Shown in pieces: positions 19,313 to 27,048 of a DNA stretch of 64,000 nucleotides. Both the position numbers and the translations under genes were made by a program. Position 1 is the first letter of the stretch. The number at the start of each line of letters is the position of its first letter. The stretch lies in contig NZ_LMMR01000001.1 in assembly GCF_001422325.1 (NCBI RefSeq), forward strand, positions 683,256 to 747,255. The letters run 5' to 3'. A model generated the notes under the pieces. It was not told the DNA's origin and made no database searches. It saw nothing but the letters and a program-made list of their open reading frames with translations. This stretch comes from Leifsonia sp. Leaf264. Its GTDB lineage: Bacteria; Actinomycetota; Actinomycetes; Actinomycetales; Microbacteriaceae.

Positions 19313-19329
19313 TTCATCACATGATGAAT
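19312..19329. promoter_or_regulatory. Candidate TetR operator over the ABC ATPase start codon
   Basis: ATTCATCA-CA-TGATGAAT, an 8-bp perfect inverted repeat with a 2-bp centre. It begins at the last base of the tetR stop and covers ATG 19321. Its AT-richness stands out against the surroundings. It fits a TetR dimer site that would block an internal promoter or initiation. Confidence 0.6.
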
Positions 19330-20058
19330 AGCGCGGCCCCGGCCGTCGACATCCGGGATCTGCGGGTGCAGCGAGGAACCACCACGGTTCTGCACGGCCT
19401 CGACCTGGCCATCGCCCGCGGCGGGGTCGTGGGCCTGCTGGGGCCGAGCGGAAGCGGCAAGACCACGCTCATGCGCGCCATCGTCGGCGTGCAGGTGGTG
19501 AAGTCGGGAGTCGTTACCGTGCTCGGGGAGCCAGCCGGCAGCGTGCCGCTGCGGCACAGGGTCGGCTACGTGACCCAGGCCGCGAGCGTCTACGACGATC
19601 TCACCGTGACGCAGAACATCGCCTACTTCCGTTCCGTGCTCGGCGCCCCGCGAGCCGACGTCGCCCGCGTCATCGAGGAGACCGACCTCACGCGGTATGC
19701 CGGCCGCGTCGTCGGCACCCTCTCGGGCGGCCAGCGCTCCCGGGTCTCGCTCGCAGCCGCTCTGCTCGGGCGACCGGAGCTGCTCGTGCTCGATGAGCCG
19801 ACCGTCGGCCTCGACCCCGTGCTGCGGGTGCAGCTCTGGGAGCTGTTCCACAGGCTCGCGGATGCCGGAACCACCCTGCTGGTCTCGAGCCACGTCATGG
19901 ACGAGGCCACCCGGTGCGATCGGCTGCTGCTCATGCGCGACGGGGAGATGCTCGCCGACGACACGCCCCAGGCGCTGCTCGGAGCCACCGGCGCCTCCGA
20001 TGTCGAGGGTGCCTTCCTGGCCATCATCGCCTCGCGCGGCGAGGAGGGCGAGCGATGA
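19321..20058 (+). CDS. ABC-2 type exporter, ATP-binding protein
   Basis: 245 residues, one nucleotide-binding domain: Walker A GPSGSGKTTL (about 42-51), Q-loop near VGYVTQAAS, signature LSGGQRSRVSLAAAL, Walker B LLVLDEPTVGLDP and H-loop SSHVMDEA. The DrrA/CcmA-like layout and partner permease suggest export of a drug or lipid-like compound. ATG 19321 lies within the palindromic operator candidate; ATG 19324 is an alternative. Its stop overlaps the permease start as ATGA. Confidence 0.93.
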   Translation: MMNSAAPAVDIRDLRVQRGTTTVLHGLDLAIARGGVVGLLGPSGSGKTTLMRAIVGVQVVKSGVVTVLGEPAGSVPLRHRVGYVTQAASVYDDLTVTQNIAYFRSVLGAPRADVARVIEETDLTRYAGRVVGTLSGGQRSRVSLAAALLGRPELLVLDEPTVGLDPVLRVQLWELFHRLADAGTTLLVSSHVMDEATRCDRLLLMRDGEMLADDTPQALLGATGASDVEGAFLAIIASRGEEGER

Positions 20059-20789
20059 ACGCCCGCCGCACCTTCGCCACTGCCGGTCGGGTGCTCATGC
20101 AGATCAGGCACGACCCCCGCACCATCGCCCTCCTGCTGGTCGTTCCGACCCTGCTCATCGGACTGCTGGCGTGGATCTTCGTCGACACCGACGTCTTCGA
20201 GACGATCGGACCGGCGATGATCGCGCTGTTCCCGTTCATCGTGATGTTCCTCGTGACGAGCATCGCCACCCTGCGTGAACGCCGCTCGGGAACGCTCGAG
20301 CGCCTGCTCGCGATGCCGTTGGGCAAGGGCGACTTCATCTTGGGCTACACGCTGGCGTTCAGCGTGCTCGCCGTGTTCCAGGCCACCATCGCCGTCGCCT
20401 TCGCCGTGTGGGTGTGCGGGCTCACGATCGACGGCAGCATCGGACTGCTGCTGGTCGTCGCCCTGGCCGATGCGATCCTCGGCACGGCCCTGGGCCTTCT
20501 CGCCAGCGCCTTCGCCCGCACCGAGTTCCAGGTCGTGCAGTTTATGCCGCTGCTCGTCTTCCCGCAGATCCTGCTGGGCGGAATCTTCCTTCCGCGCGAT
20601 CAGCTGCCGGCCGGGCTCGAGGCCATCAGCGACTGGCTGCCTCTGTCGCACGCGATCGACGCCCTGAACGCCGTCGCAGCCGACAGCGAGAGCGCGGCTT
20701 GGATCTGGGGCCAGATCGCCATCATCGGCGCCTTCATCGTGGGTGCCATCGTCCTCGGCTCGATCACGCTGCGGCGGCGGACGCCATAG
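20055..20789 (+). CDS. ABC-2 type exporter, permease
   Basis: 244 residues with six hydrophobic segments (about 25-45, 55-75, 100-125, 135-160, 165-185, 220-240), the ABC2_membrane pattern. Features include the RRSGTLERLLAMPL coupling helix and the FLPRDQLPAGLEAISDWLPLSHAIDAL motif typical of DrrB/YhhJ-like permeases. ATG 20055 overlaps the ATPase stop by 4 nt, so the subunits are translationally coupled. It pairs with the ATPase to form the exporter presumably repressed by the upstream TetR. Confidence 0.92.
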   Translation: MNARRTFATAGRVLMQIRHDPRTIALLLVVPTLLIGLLAWIFVDTDVFETIGPAMIALFPFIVMFLVTSIATLRERRSGTLERLLAMPLGKGDFILGYTLAFSVLAVFQATIAVAFAVWVCGLTIDGSIGLLLVVALADAILGTALGLLASAFARTEFQVVQFMPLLVFPQILLGGIFLPRDQLPAGLEAISDWLPLSHAIDALNAVAADSESAAWIWGQIAIIGAFIVGAIVLGSITLRRRTP

Positions 20790-20816
20790 CGGACCGCCGC
20801 CGATCGAGAGGCGGAC

Positions 20817-20861
20817 GCGGTCCCGGTCGGAGCGCACCCGAAGCGCTGCAACCGGGACTGC
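20817..20861. terminator. Hairpin after the ABC exporter operon
   Basis: GCGGTCCCGGT (20817-20827) pairs with ACCGGGACTGC (20851-20861), 11 bp with one mismatch. It lies 28 nt after the permease stop and just before the convergent gene's stop at 20883. No T-tract. Confidence 0.45.
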
Positions 20862-20882
20862 GCCCGGGCTGGGGATGGGGCC

Positions 20883-21623
20883 CTACGGGCAGCCCCAATA
20901 GGTGACGCCCTCGTACACGACGGGTACCAGCGTCGCACCGGGGCAGGGACCGCAACTGTCATTGGCCGGTGCTTCGGATGTCGGAGCGGGCGCTGCGGCC
21001 CCCTCCGGCGTCGCCGCAGCAGCGGCGGGCTCCACCCAGGCGTCGTCAGAGGACTCGTCCGACCACGACGCGGCTGCGGCAGCGGCCTCCGCGGCTGCGG
21101 CATCGGCGGCGGCCTGGGCTGCGGCCGCAGCAGCGGCAGCTGCGGCGATGCGGGCGTCCTCGGCCTTCTGCCAGGCGGCGATCTCCTCCGTGGTCTTCTT
21201 CTCGAGTTCGCGGAGCGTGTAGACCGAGGCGAGCACGGCGTCGACGTCGGTCGACGACGCAATGCCGGCGGCATCCGTCGCCTCCTGCAACGACGCGCGA
21301 GTGGCATCGGTCGCCTTGCCGGCACTCGCCGACAAGGCCGTCGCCGCCAGGCCCAGCTCGGTGGCGACCAGGTCGCGGGCCGAGGCGAGGCGAGCGGCCG
21401 ACAGGTCCAGACCCCCGGCTCCGAGGCCGACGCGGTGGGCGGCCTCGGCGATGGCCGCGGTGCGGGCCTCGGCGACCCGCTCACTGCGTTCCGCCGCCTG
21501 GGCAGCCGCTGCAGCGGTGGTTCCGGCCGAGATCACGACCGTGGCGAGGAGGATCGCCACGGCCGTGAACCACGGGCTTCTGCTGCGCTCGGTCGTCGAG
21601 GCGTCGGAGCGGTTCGGGTGCAT
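20883..21623 (-). CDS. Exported alanine-rich helical protein with Cys-containing C-terminus
   Basis: 246 residues, family not recognised. One N-terminal hydrophobic segment (about 20-40, WFTAVAILLATVVISAGTTA) can be a signal or anchor. A long Ala/Glu-rich, probably coiled-coil region (about 42-185) follows, with a poly-Ala tract, then an Ala/Pro linker. The C-terminus SCGPCPGATLVPVVYEGV has three cysteines with the last near the end (YWGCP), suggesting a small disulphide or metal knuckle. ATG 21623 has GGAG 6 nt upstream. It resembles cell-surface proteins with a stalk and a small terminal module; function unknown. Confidence 0.7.
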   Translation of the reverse strand: MHPNRSDASTTERSRSPWFTAVAILLATVVISAGTTAAAAAQAAERSERVAEARTAAIAEAAHRVGLGAGGLDLSAARLASARDLVATELGLAATALSASAGKATDATRASLQEATDAAGIASSTDVDAVLASVYTLRELEKKTTEEIAAWQKAEDARIAAAAAAAAAAQAAADAAAAEAAAAAASWSDESSDDAWVEPAAAAATPEGAAAPAPTSEAPANDSCGPCPGATLVPVVYEGVTYWGCP

Positions 21624-21839
21624 CAGGTCTCCATTCGGGCGACACGCGGTCGCCACGCAACCGTAGGGAGTTGGGAGGCAAGGCCACCGGCACTGTAGGG
21701 GGTGCCGACAGCCACAGGTTCTCAGCGCGGAGAAATGACTGTCAACGCCCCCGTGCGAGCACGGCGACGGCCGCCCACCCGAAGAGGGGGTTAATCGAGA
21801 AGCCCTCAGTTTGGATGGATTTCCTGATCAAGCAGATAA

Positions 21840-23204
21840 TCAGCGAGATCGGTGAAGGGACTGCGCGCCCCCCGGACTGGGACGGCCCGGAGCGACGCCC
21901 AGAACACGGTCGAGGTAGGGGTTCGCGAACATTCCGGTGGGATCGAGGCGATCGCGCAGGGCCACGAAGTCGTCGAACCGGGGATACATCGTCGCCAGTT
22001 CCGCGGCATCCAGCCCGTGCATCTTGCCCCAGTGAGGGCGGCCGTCGTGGGCGCGCATGATGGCCTCGACAGCGCTGAAGTACGGCCGCTGGTCCTCGCG
22101 GTAGTAGCGGTGGACGGCGATGTAGCCGGAGTCGCGACCCGATGCCGTCGACATCCAGAGGTCGTCGGCGGCCGCCGACCGCACCTCCAACGGGAAGGAG
22201 ACCTTCCAGTCGTTGCGATCGATGAGCTCGCGCACCTCGCGCATGGCCGACGGAACGGCTTCGCGCGGGAGCGCGTACTCCATCTCGCGGAAGCGCACGC
22301 TCCGGTTCGTCACGAACACCGACGGTGCGGCATCCGTGAAGTCCCGATTGCCCGAGAACCTCTCGGCAAGACGGGCCGTCGCCGGCACGGTGCCGGGGAA
22401 CGCCGTGCCGAGCGCGCAGAGCACGCGGTAGGCACCGTTCGCGATGACCTCGTCGTCGACGAAGCGGGAGAACCTGCCGAGGGGGTGCAGCGGCGCATCG
22501 GCCGGCAGCCTGGTGTTGGTCTTCGTGAGGGCCGTCGCGGTGTGCGGGAACCAATAGAACTCGAAGTGGTCGGCCGAGTGGCTGCGGTCGAGGTACTGCT
22601 CCAGCACGTCCTCCAGCGGCTCGGGACGCTCGACGGCCTGCAGGGCGAACGCCGGAACGAGCTGCAGGGTCACGTCGACGACGACACCGAGGGCGCCGAG
22701 CCCGAGGGCGGCGGCACCGAGCAGCTCGGAGTTCTCGGTCTCGCTGATGCGGAGGAGCTCGCCGGATGCCGTCACGAGAGTGAGCGCGCGGATCTGCGTC
22801 GCGATCCCGCCGAAGCGCCCGCCCGTGCCGTGCGTGCCCGTCGAGGTGGCTCCGGAGATGGACTGCCGGTCGATGTCGCCCATGTTGGTCAGGCCGAGGC
22901 CGTACGGCGCCAGCAGGCGCGGGAGCTGATGCAGGCGGGTGCCAGCGGCGAAGGTGACCCGCTGCCGGGCGACATCCACGTCGATGATGCCGCTGAGGTC
23001 GGTGAGGTCGAGCTGCACGCCGGGGGCCACGGCGATGCCGGTGAAGGAGTGCCCGGCGCCGACGGGCTTCAGGCGCATCCCCGTGCGTGCCGCAGCCTCG
23101 ACCGCGCGCTGCACGGCTCCGGTCGTGGCCGGCCGCTCGACCCGAGCCGGACGAACCGACTCGGTCCGTCCCCAGTTGCGCCAGACGGCGCCGGTCGCAC
23201 TCAC
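21840..23204 (-). CDS. FAD-dependent sugar-lactone/alditol oxidase (D-arabinono-1,4-lactone oxidase family)
   Basis: 454 residues of the VAO/GMC-like flavoprotein superfamily. The FAD domain has VGAGHSFTGIA, where the His is the residue that carries covalent FAD in alditol oxidase and gulonolactone oxidase, and SGATSTGTHGTGGRFGG. The C-terminal ALO domain ends with HWGKMHGL and PRFDDFVALRDRLDPTGMFANPY, typical of AldO/ALO enzymes. The substrate could be a lactone or a polyol. GTG 23204 overlaps the stop of the upstream PLP-enzyme gene by 4 nt and has AAGGGAAGG upstream, so a longer frame to 23324 is rejected. Last gene of a four-gene operon. Confidence 0.87.
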   Translation of the reverse strand: MSATGAVWRNWGRTESVRPARVERPATTGAVQRAVEAAARTGMRLKPVGAGHSFTGIAVAPGVQLDLTDLSGIIDVDVARQRVTFAAGTRLHQLPRLLAPYGLGLTNMGDIDRQSISGATSTGTHGTGGRFGGIATQIRALTLVTASGELLRISETENSELLGAAALGLGALGVVVDVTLQLVPAFALQAVERPEPLEDVLEQYLDRSHSADHFEFYWFPHTATALTKTNTRLPADAPLHPLGRFSRFVDDEVIANGAYRVLCALGTAFPGTVPATARLAERFSGNRDFTDAAPSVFVTNRSVRFREMEYALPREAVPSAMREVRELIDRNDWKVSFPLEVRSAAADDLWMSTASGRDSGYIAVHRYYREDQRPYFSAVEAIMRAHDGRPHWGKMHGLDAAELATMYPRFDDFVALRDRLDPTGMFANPYLDRVLGVAPGRPSPGGAQSLHRSR

Positions 23205-24481
23205 AGGAATGCCTTCCCTTCTCCGCGGTAGGTGGGGGTCGCACCCACGACTGTGTCGCCGTCGACGAGCGCGTACTCGTTCAGGTGCTCGGCGAGCTCG
23301 CCGGACTTGGTGTGGCGCATCCACACCCTGTCGCCGGGCCGGAGGGTCCGCGCTGCCCGTCCGCTGACGGGGGTCTGCACCTCACCGGCGGATTCGCGCG
23401 GTGCCATGGAGAGTCCGGCGGGCCACACGATCTTCGGCAGGCGGTCGGGTCCGGGAGGTCCGGACGCGATCCAGCCGCCTCCGAGGATCGTCGCCGTGTC
23501 GGGCACCGGGCGACGCACTATCGACATGGCGAAGGATGCCGCGGGTGCCGGCGTGAAGCGGCTGTAGTTGTCGAACAGGTGGCCGCCGAAGATGCCGCTG
23601 CCTGCACCGATCTCGGTGACGGAGCCGTCCTCGTGGGTCGACTCCAGCGAGCCGGTGCCGCCGCCGTTGACGAACTCGAGGTCGGTGACGCGCCTGACGG
23701 CGGCGACCGCAGCCGCGCGGCGGGCGTGGAGCTCCTCGATGGACTGCGACTGCATCCAGCGCTTCACCACTCCGTCGAGGGGCTTGCCAACGGGCCTGTC
23801 GCCCACTCCGGCGATCTGGGCCTCGTAGGCCATCATTCCCACGAGGGTGAATCCGGCGCGACCCGCGATGTACTGGGCGAGGGAGGCCGCTGCGTCGGCG
23901 TCGTGCACCGGAGAGCGCAGGACCCCGATGTGGCCGAGGACGGGCGAGTTCCAGGAGGCGTCGAGCTCGAGGCAGACGCGGATGTTCTCCCGCTGCCCGG
24001 GAGGCAGCACGGCGTCGACCACGTCGAGCTGCGCCGGCGAGTCGACCATGATCGTCACGCGGGAGGCCAGCTGCGGCGACGTGGCGAGGCGACGGATGGC
24101 CGCGCGGTCGACGGTCGGGTATCCCACGACGACATCGTCGATGGTCTCGGCGAGCCAGAGCGCCTCGGCCAGGGTGTAACCGAGCACGCCGCTGTAGCCG
24201 GGCAGCTGCAGCAGCTCCTCAATCACGCTGCGCACCCGGATCGACTTGCTGGCGACCCTGATGGGGGTTCCGCCGGCTCGGCGCAGCATGTCGTGGGCGT
24301 TGTGGCGGATGGCGTCGAGGCTCAGTACGCCGAACGGCGGGTCGAGTTCGGCCGTGGCGCGGTCCAGGCTCGACCAGAACGGGCCCGTCTCCAGCCACGG
24401 CTGCGCTGTGGGGACCTTGTCGAGGCCGAGCAGCGTGGTGCTGGGCACGGAGCTCGATGCCGTGTTCGATGCGGCGGCCAT
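23201..24481 (-). CDS. PLP-dependent alanine racemase-fold enzyme (amino acid deaminase/aldolase type)
   Basis: 426 residues of fold-type III (alanine racemase N-terminal TIM barrel). The PLP lysine is in TPIRVASKSIRVRSV, and a C-terminal D-serine dehydratase-like beta domain is suggested by FVNGGGTGSLESTHED, TEIGAGSGIFGG and a late HLNEYALVDGD. Relatives include D-threonine aldolase and D-serine dehydratase, which act on D-amino acids; the exact reaction is unknown. ATG 24481 shares one base with the MFS stop (TGATG). An in-frame open region up to 25444 is antisense-like noise within the MFS gene and is excluded. Confidence 0.83.
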   Translation of the reverse strand: MAAASNTASSSVPSTTLLGLDKVPTAQPWLETGPFWSSLDRATAELDPPFGVLSLDAIRHNAHDMLRRAGGTPIRVASKSIRVRSVIEELLQLPGYSGVLGYTLAEALWLAETIDDVVVGYPTVDRAAIRRLATSPQLASRVTIMVDSPAQLDVVDAVLPPGQRENIRVCLELDASWNSPVLGHIGVLRSPVHDADAAASLAQYIAGRAGFTLVGMMAYEAQIAGVGDRPVGKPLDGVVKRWMQSQSIEELHARRAAAVAAVRRVTDLEFVNGGGTGSLESTHEDGSVTEIGAGSGIFGGHLFDNYSRFTPAPAASFAMSIVRRPVPDTATILGGGWIASGPPGPDRLPKIVWPAGLSMAPRESAGEVQTPVSGRAARTLRPGDRVWMRHTKSGELAEHLNEYALVDGDTVVGATPTYRGEGKAFL

Positions 24482-25743
24482 CAGCGCACGCTCTTCACGC
24501 GCATGACGGCGACGGCGCCGAGCGCCGCACACACTGCAGCCAGCAGGAAGAGGCCCGTGAAGCCGCCCATCATGGCGACGATGCCGGCTCCGAGCAGGGG
24601 CGCTATGGCCTGGGGCACAGCCGAGGCTATGTTCATGATTCCGAGGTCCTTTCCACGGTTCTCCGGATCGGGCAGCACCTGCGTCGCGAGGGCCTGGTCC
24701 ACTGAGAGGAAGCATCCGTAGCCGAGCCCCAGCAGACCGGCTGCCACGAGCGCGACGGTGAAGTCGGGGAAGAACGCGAGGAGCACGGCCGCGACGGCCT
24801 GCAGCACCGACGCGACGATGACGAACATCTTGCGACGGCCGAGCTTGTCCGACAGGCGTCCGAGCACCAGCGCGGCGATGATGACGAAGACCATGTACAC
24901 CGCCGTGAGCATGAGCAGGTCGTCCTCGGCGTCGGTGCGGTCGAGTCCGAACATGAGGAAGTACAACAGCAGCGTGGTGCCGAAGGCGTTGCCGAAGTTG
25001 ACCAGGATGCGGCCGAGGAGGGTCCAGCCGAAGTCGGGCTGCTCGCGCGGGGAGATCCAGAGGCTGCCGATGACGCCGCGGGCGCTCATGCGTTCGCGCT
25101 GCTCGGGGGCGAGCACGGCATCCGGGCGCATCAGGAACGGGATGGTGAGCACCAGCAGGAGCACGGCGACGAGGGCGTATCCGGCCAGCAGGCTGAGAGC
25201 CAGCACCGTGACGAGCAGGATGCCGAGGATGGTGCCGACGGCCTGCGGTGCCGAGAGCCAGCCCGAGACGTAGCCGCGCTGGTCGACCGGCACGCGGTCG
25301 GAGATGGTGGCGGTGAGGGCTGCGGTCATGACGCAGAAGCCCGAGAGGGCGAGCACCCAGAAGACGCCGATTCCGACGAGGTCGTGCTGCAGGCCGAGCA
25401 GCACGAGGGCGACGGCGAAGAGCAGCGCTCCCCCGGCGATCCACGGCCGACGTCGGCCGAAGCGCGAGGTCGTGCGGTCGGAGAGTGCGCCAGTGAGCGG
25501 GTAGACGATGATGGCGAACAGGCCGGCGATGCCCGAGATGATCCCGAAGGCGACGACGCTGTCGATCCAGTTCTCGGGATGCAGTTCAGCATCGATCTGC
25601 TGGGGCAGGAGCAGCTGGATGGGCGTGAGCTGCGCCATCCAGATTCCGAGCCAGGCGGCTCCGAACGCCGCGATCCAGGCGCCGGTCACCCGCTGCGTCG
25701 GTTCGCTGAAGACGGCCGGCTGGGTCGCCGATGCTGTGGTCAT
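24481..25743 (-). CDS. Major facilitator superfamily transporter (SLC45/sugar-type)
   Basis: 420 residues with 12 predicted transmembrane helices. The loop 2-3 motif is GALSDRTTSRFGRRRPWIAGG, with the RRRPW version seen in SLC45-like and GPH-like sugar carriers; the mid loop repeats as GRLSDKLGRRKMFV. The N-terminal half includes MAQLTPIQLLLP. Substrate not determined; a sugar, polyol or amino acid would fit the downstream PLP enzyme and FAD oxidase. It overlaps the upstream tetR by 4 nt and the downstream gene by 1 nt. Confidence 0.88.
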   Translation of the reverse strand: MTTASATQPAVFSEPTQRVTGAWIAAFGAAWLGIWMAQLTPIQLLLPQQIDAELHPENWIDSVVAFGIISGIAGLFAIIVYPLTGALSDRTTSRFGRRRPWIAGGALLFAVALVLLGLQHDLVGIGVFWVLALSGFCVMTAALTATISDRVPVDQRGYVSGWLSAPQAVGTILGILLVTVLALSLLAGYALVAVLLLVLTIPFLMRPDAVLAPEQRERMSARGVIGSLWISPREQPDFGWTLLGRILVNFGNAFGTTLLLYFLMFGLDRTDAEDDLLMLTAVYMVFVIIAALVLGRLSDKLGRRKMFVIVASVLQAVAAVLLAFFPDFTVALVAAGLLGLGYGCFLSVDQALATQVLPDPENRGKDLGIMNIASAVPQAIAPLLGAGIVAMMGGFTGLFLLAAVCAALGAVAVMRVKSVR

Positions 25744-26336
25744 CGTGTGTGCGCCATTCCTGCGACCAGTGCGGCCGCATTGTCGATGAGGTGGGAGGCC
25801 GCCGCGTCATCACGGTCGACCAGCCACGACAGGGTGAGACCGTCGGTGAGGGCGACCAGCAGTCGCGCGACCTCCTCGACGGGGCGTTTCCATTCGCTGT
25901 CGGTGTGCTCGGCGGCGAAAGTCAGGGCAGCAGCGGCGAGGGCGTGGTAGCCCGCGTACTGCTGGCGTGCGAGGTGCTGCATGCCCGGTGTGCGCAGGGC
26001 GTGCAGGGCGAGTTCGTTGACGGCCTGCTCGCGGTCGGGGTCGGCGCGCAGCAGCTCGAAGTAGCGCTGCAGACCGGCGCGCGCGACGTCCTCGAGGGAC
26101 CCGGCCGCGACGCCCTCCGGAAGGATCGCGCCACGCTCCTCGGAGATCACCCAGCGCACGACCTCGGCCATCAGCTCGTCGTGGGAGGTGAAGGCGTAGT
26201 GGAAGCTGGCCAGCGACATCCCGGCCTCGGCCACGATGGCCCGGGTCGTGGCGGCAGACACTCCCCCGCGCCCGATGACCTGCACCGCGGCCAGCACGAG
26301 AGCGACGCGGCGCTCGGAGGCGGGGATGCGGGGCAC
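25740..26336 (-). CDS. TetR-family regulator heading the MFS-PLP enzyme-FAD oxidase operon
   Basis: 198 residues. N-terminal HTH with ALVLAAVQVIGRGGVSAATT and IVAEAGMSLASFHYAFTSHDELMAEV, then a TetR_C-like effector domain. GTG 26336 has GGAG 5 nt upstream. Its stop overlaps the MFS start by 4 nt, so it is the first gene of the operon and is probably autoregulatory. A 20-bp near-palindrome (26369-26388) lies directly beside the -10 candidate TATCCT (minus strand, 26363-26368). Confidence 0.9.
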   Translation of the reverse strand: MPRIPASERRVALVLAAVQVIGRGGVSAATTRAIVAEAGMSLASFHYAFTSHDELMAEVVRWVISEERGAILPEGVAAGSLEDVARAGLQRYFELLRADPDREQAVNELALHALRTPGMQHLARQQYAGYHALAAAALTFAAEHTDSEWKRPVEEVARLLVALTDGLTLSWLVDRDDAAASHLIDNAAALVAGMAHTR

Positions 26337-26368
26337 TGCGACTCCTCACACGACGACGGGACAGGATA

Positions 26369-26388
26369 AGTGGGACGATCGACCCACT
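26369..26388. promoter_or_regulatory. Candidate operator of the 25740-26336 TetR
   Basis: AGTGGGACGATCGACCCACT is a palindrome except for one A/A position pair. It occupies the spacer/-35 zone next to TATCCT (26363-26368, minus strand), ideal for autorepression. Confidence 0.6.
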
Positions 26389-26497
26389 CGAGGCGATGAC
26401 TCAGTATGCACTATCGCGACGGATGCGCATGCACGTGTCGCGCCGGATGCGGTCGGGTCGTGACCGAGTCGTGATTCAGCGCCTCCCCGGCGTGAGC

Positions 26498-26893
26498 TCA
26501 GCGAAGGTCGTCGAGCGGCGCGACGCGCACCAGCCCCCGCACGGCTTCGGCCAGTCGAGGGTCGAGCGTGACGAAGGCGTCGGCCTGCAGCCGGGTCAAC
26601 GCGATGTACTCGGCCGTGTACGTGTCGGGGAACCCCAGCTCGTCGGCGATGCGCCAGGCGTTGGCCTGCAGCACCCTGTCGCCGAGCAGCCGCATCCTCA
26701 GCCCCCGCAGGAAGTCGAGCCGTCGTGACGCCTCGGCGCGGTCGAGCTCCCCACGCGCGACTGCCTCGAAGAGCATCGTGAGCACCTGGGAGCGCAGGAG
26801 CGTCGGAGCGACGAGCTGGTGGTCGGGCGCGATCGTCGCCCGCTCGGCGGCGAGCACGAGAGCGACATCCGGTCCGATCACGAAACGCGTCAT
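26498..26893 (-). CDS. Solitary PIN-domain protein with altered acidic residues
   Basis: 131 residues of VapC/PIN size. Start MTRFVIGPDVALVLAAE replaces the usual VxDASV core by IGPDV, so the first Asp is shifted two positions. The second acidic position reads LLRSQVLTML where PIN domains usually have E. The third reads DTYTAEYIAL instead of TYDAxY. The fourth, VTLDPRLA, keeps its Asp. So two or three of four catalytic acids look altered, or the group uses a different set. No antitoxin-sized gene precedes it; a tRNA gene ends 49 nt upstream on the same strand. ATG 26893 is preferred to longer frames by homology to PIN N-termini. Confidence 0.72.
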   Translation of the reverse strand: MTRFVIGPDVALVLAAERATIAPDHQLVAPTLLRSQVLTMLFEAVARGELDRAEASRRLDFLRGLRMRLLGDRVLQANAWRIADELGFPDTYTAEYIALTRLQADAFVTLDPRLAEAVRGLVRVAPLDDLR

Positions 26894-26942
26894 GAGACGC
26901 ATCCTGACACGCACGCGCACGGCGCGCATCCGTCGCACACAG

Positions 26943-27016
26943 TGCTCCCGCAGGGATTCGAACCCTGACTTGAGCGATTTTAAGTCGCCTGCCTCTGCCG
27001 ATTGGGCTACGGGAGC
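26943..27016 (-). tRNA. tRNA with UAA anticodon but class I (short variable loop) shape
   Basis: 74 nt. Acceptor stem GCTCCCG/CGGGAGC with discriminator A; D-arm GCC/GGC with an 11-nt loop containing GG; anticodon stem GGCGA/TCGCT (one G-U) with loop CTTAAAA, giving anticodon TAA; variable region of only 5 nt (CAAGT); T-arm CAGGG/CCCTG with loop TTCGAAT. No encoded CCA. UAA reads the leucine codon UUA, but bacterial tRNA-Leu normally has a long class II variable arm, which is absent here. The fold itself is canonical, so it should be a real tRNA; the amino acid is uncertain. Confidence 0.85.
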
Positions 27017-27048
27017 TGGTGGTGTTCCGCAGGTTCAACCTACAAGAA

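Noticed and set aside
24487-25444. N-terminal extension of the PLP enzyme frame up to 25444
   Set aside because: It lies wholly within the MFS gene in another frame; the TGATG junction at 24481 gives a natural start.
18659-26336. Recently acquired island
   Set aside because: The region is more accessory in content, but base and codon use look like the neighbours and no integrase, tRNA-flanking repeat or IS is present.
26498-26893. Classical VapBC toxin-antitoxin pair
   Set aside because: No antitoxin-sized frame overlaps or precedes the PIN gene; a tRNA gene lies there instead.
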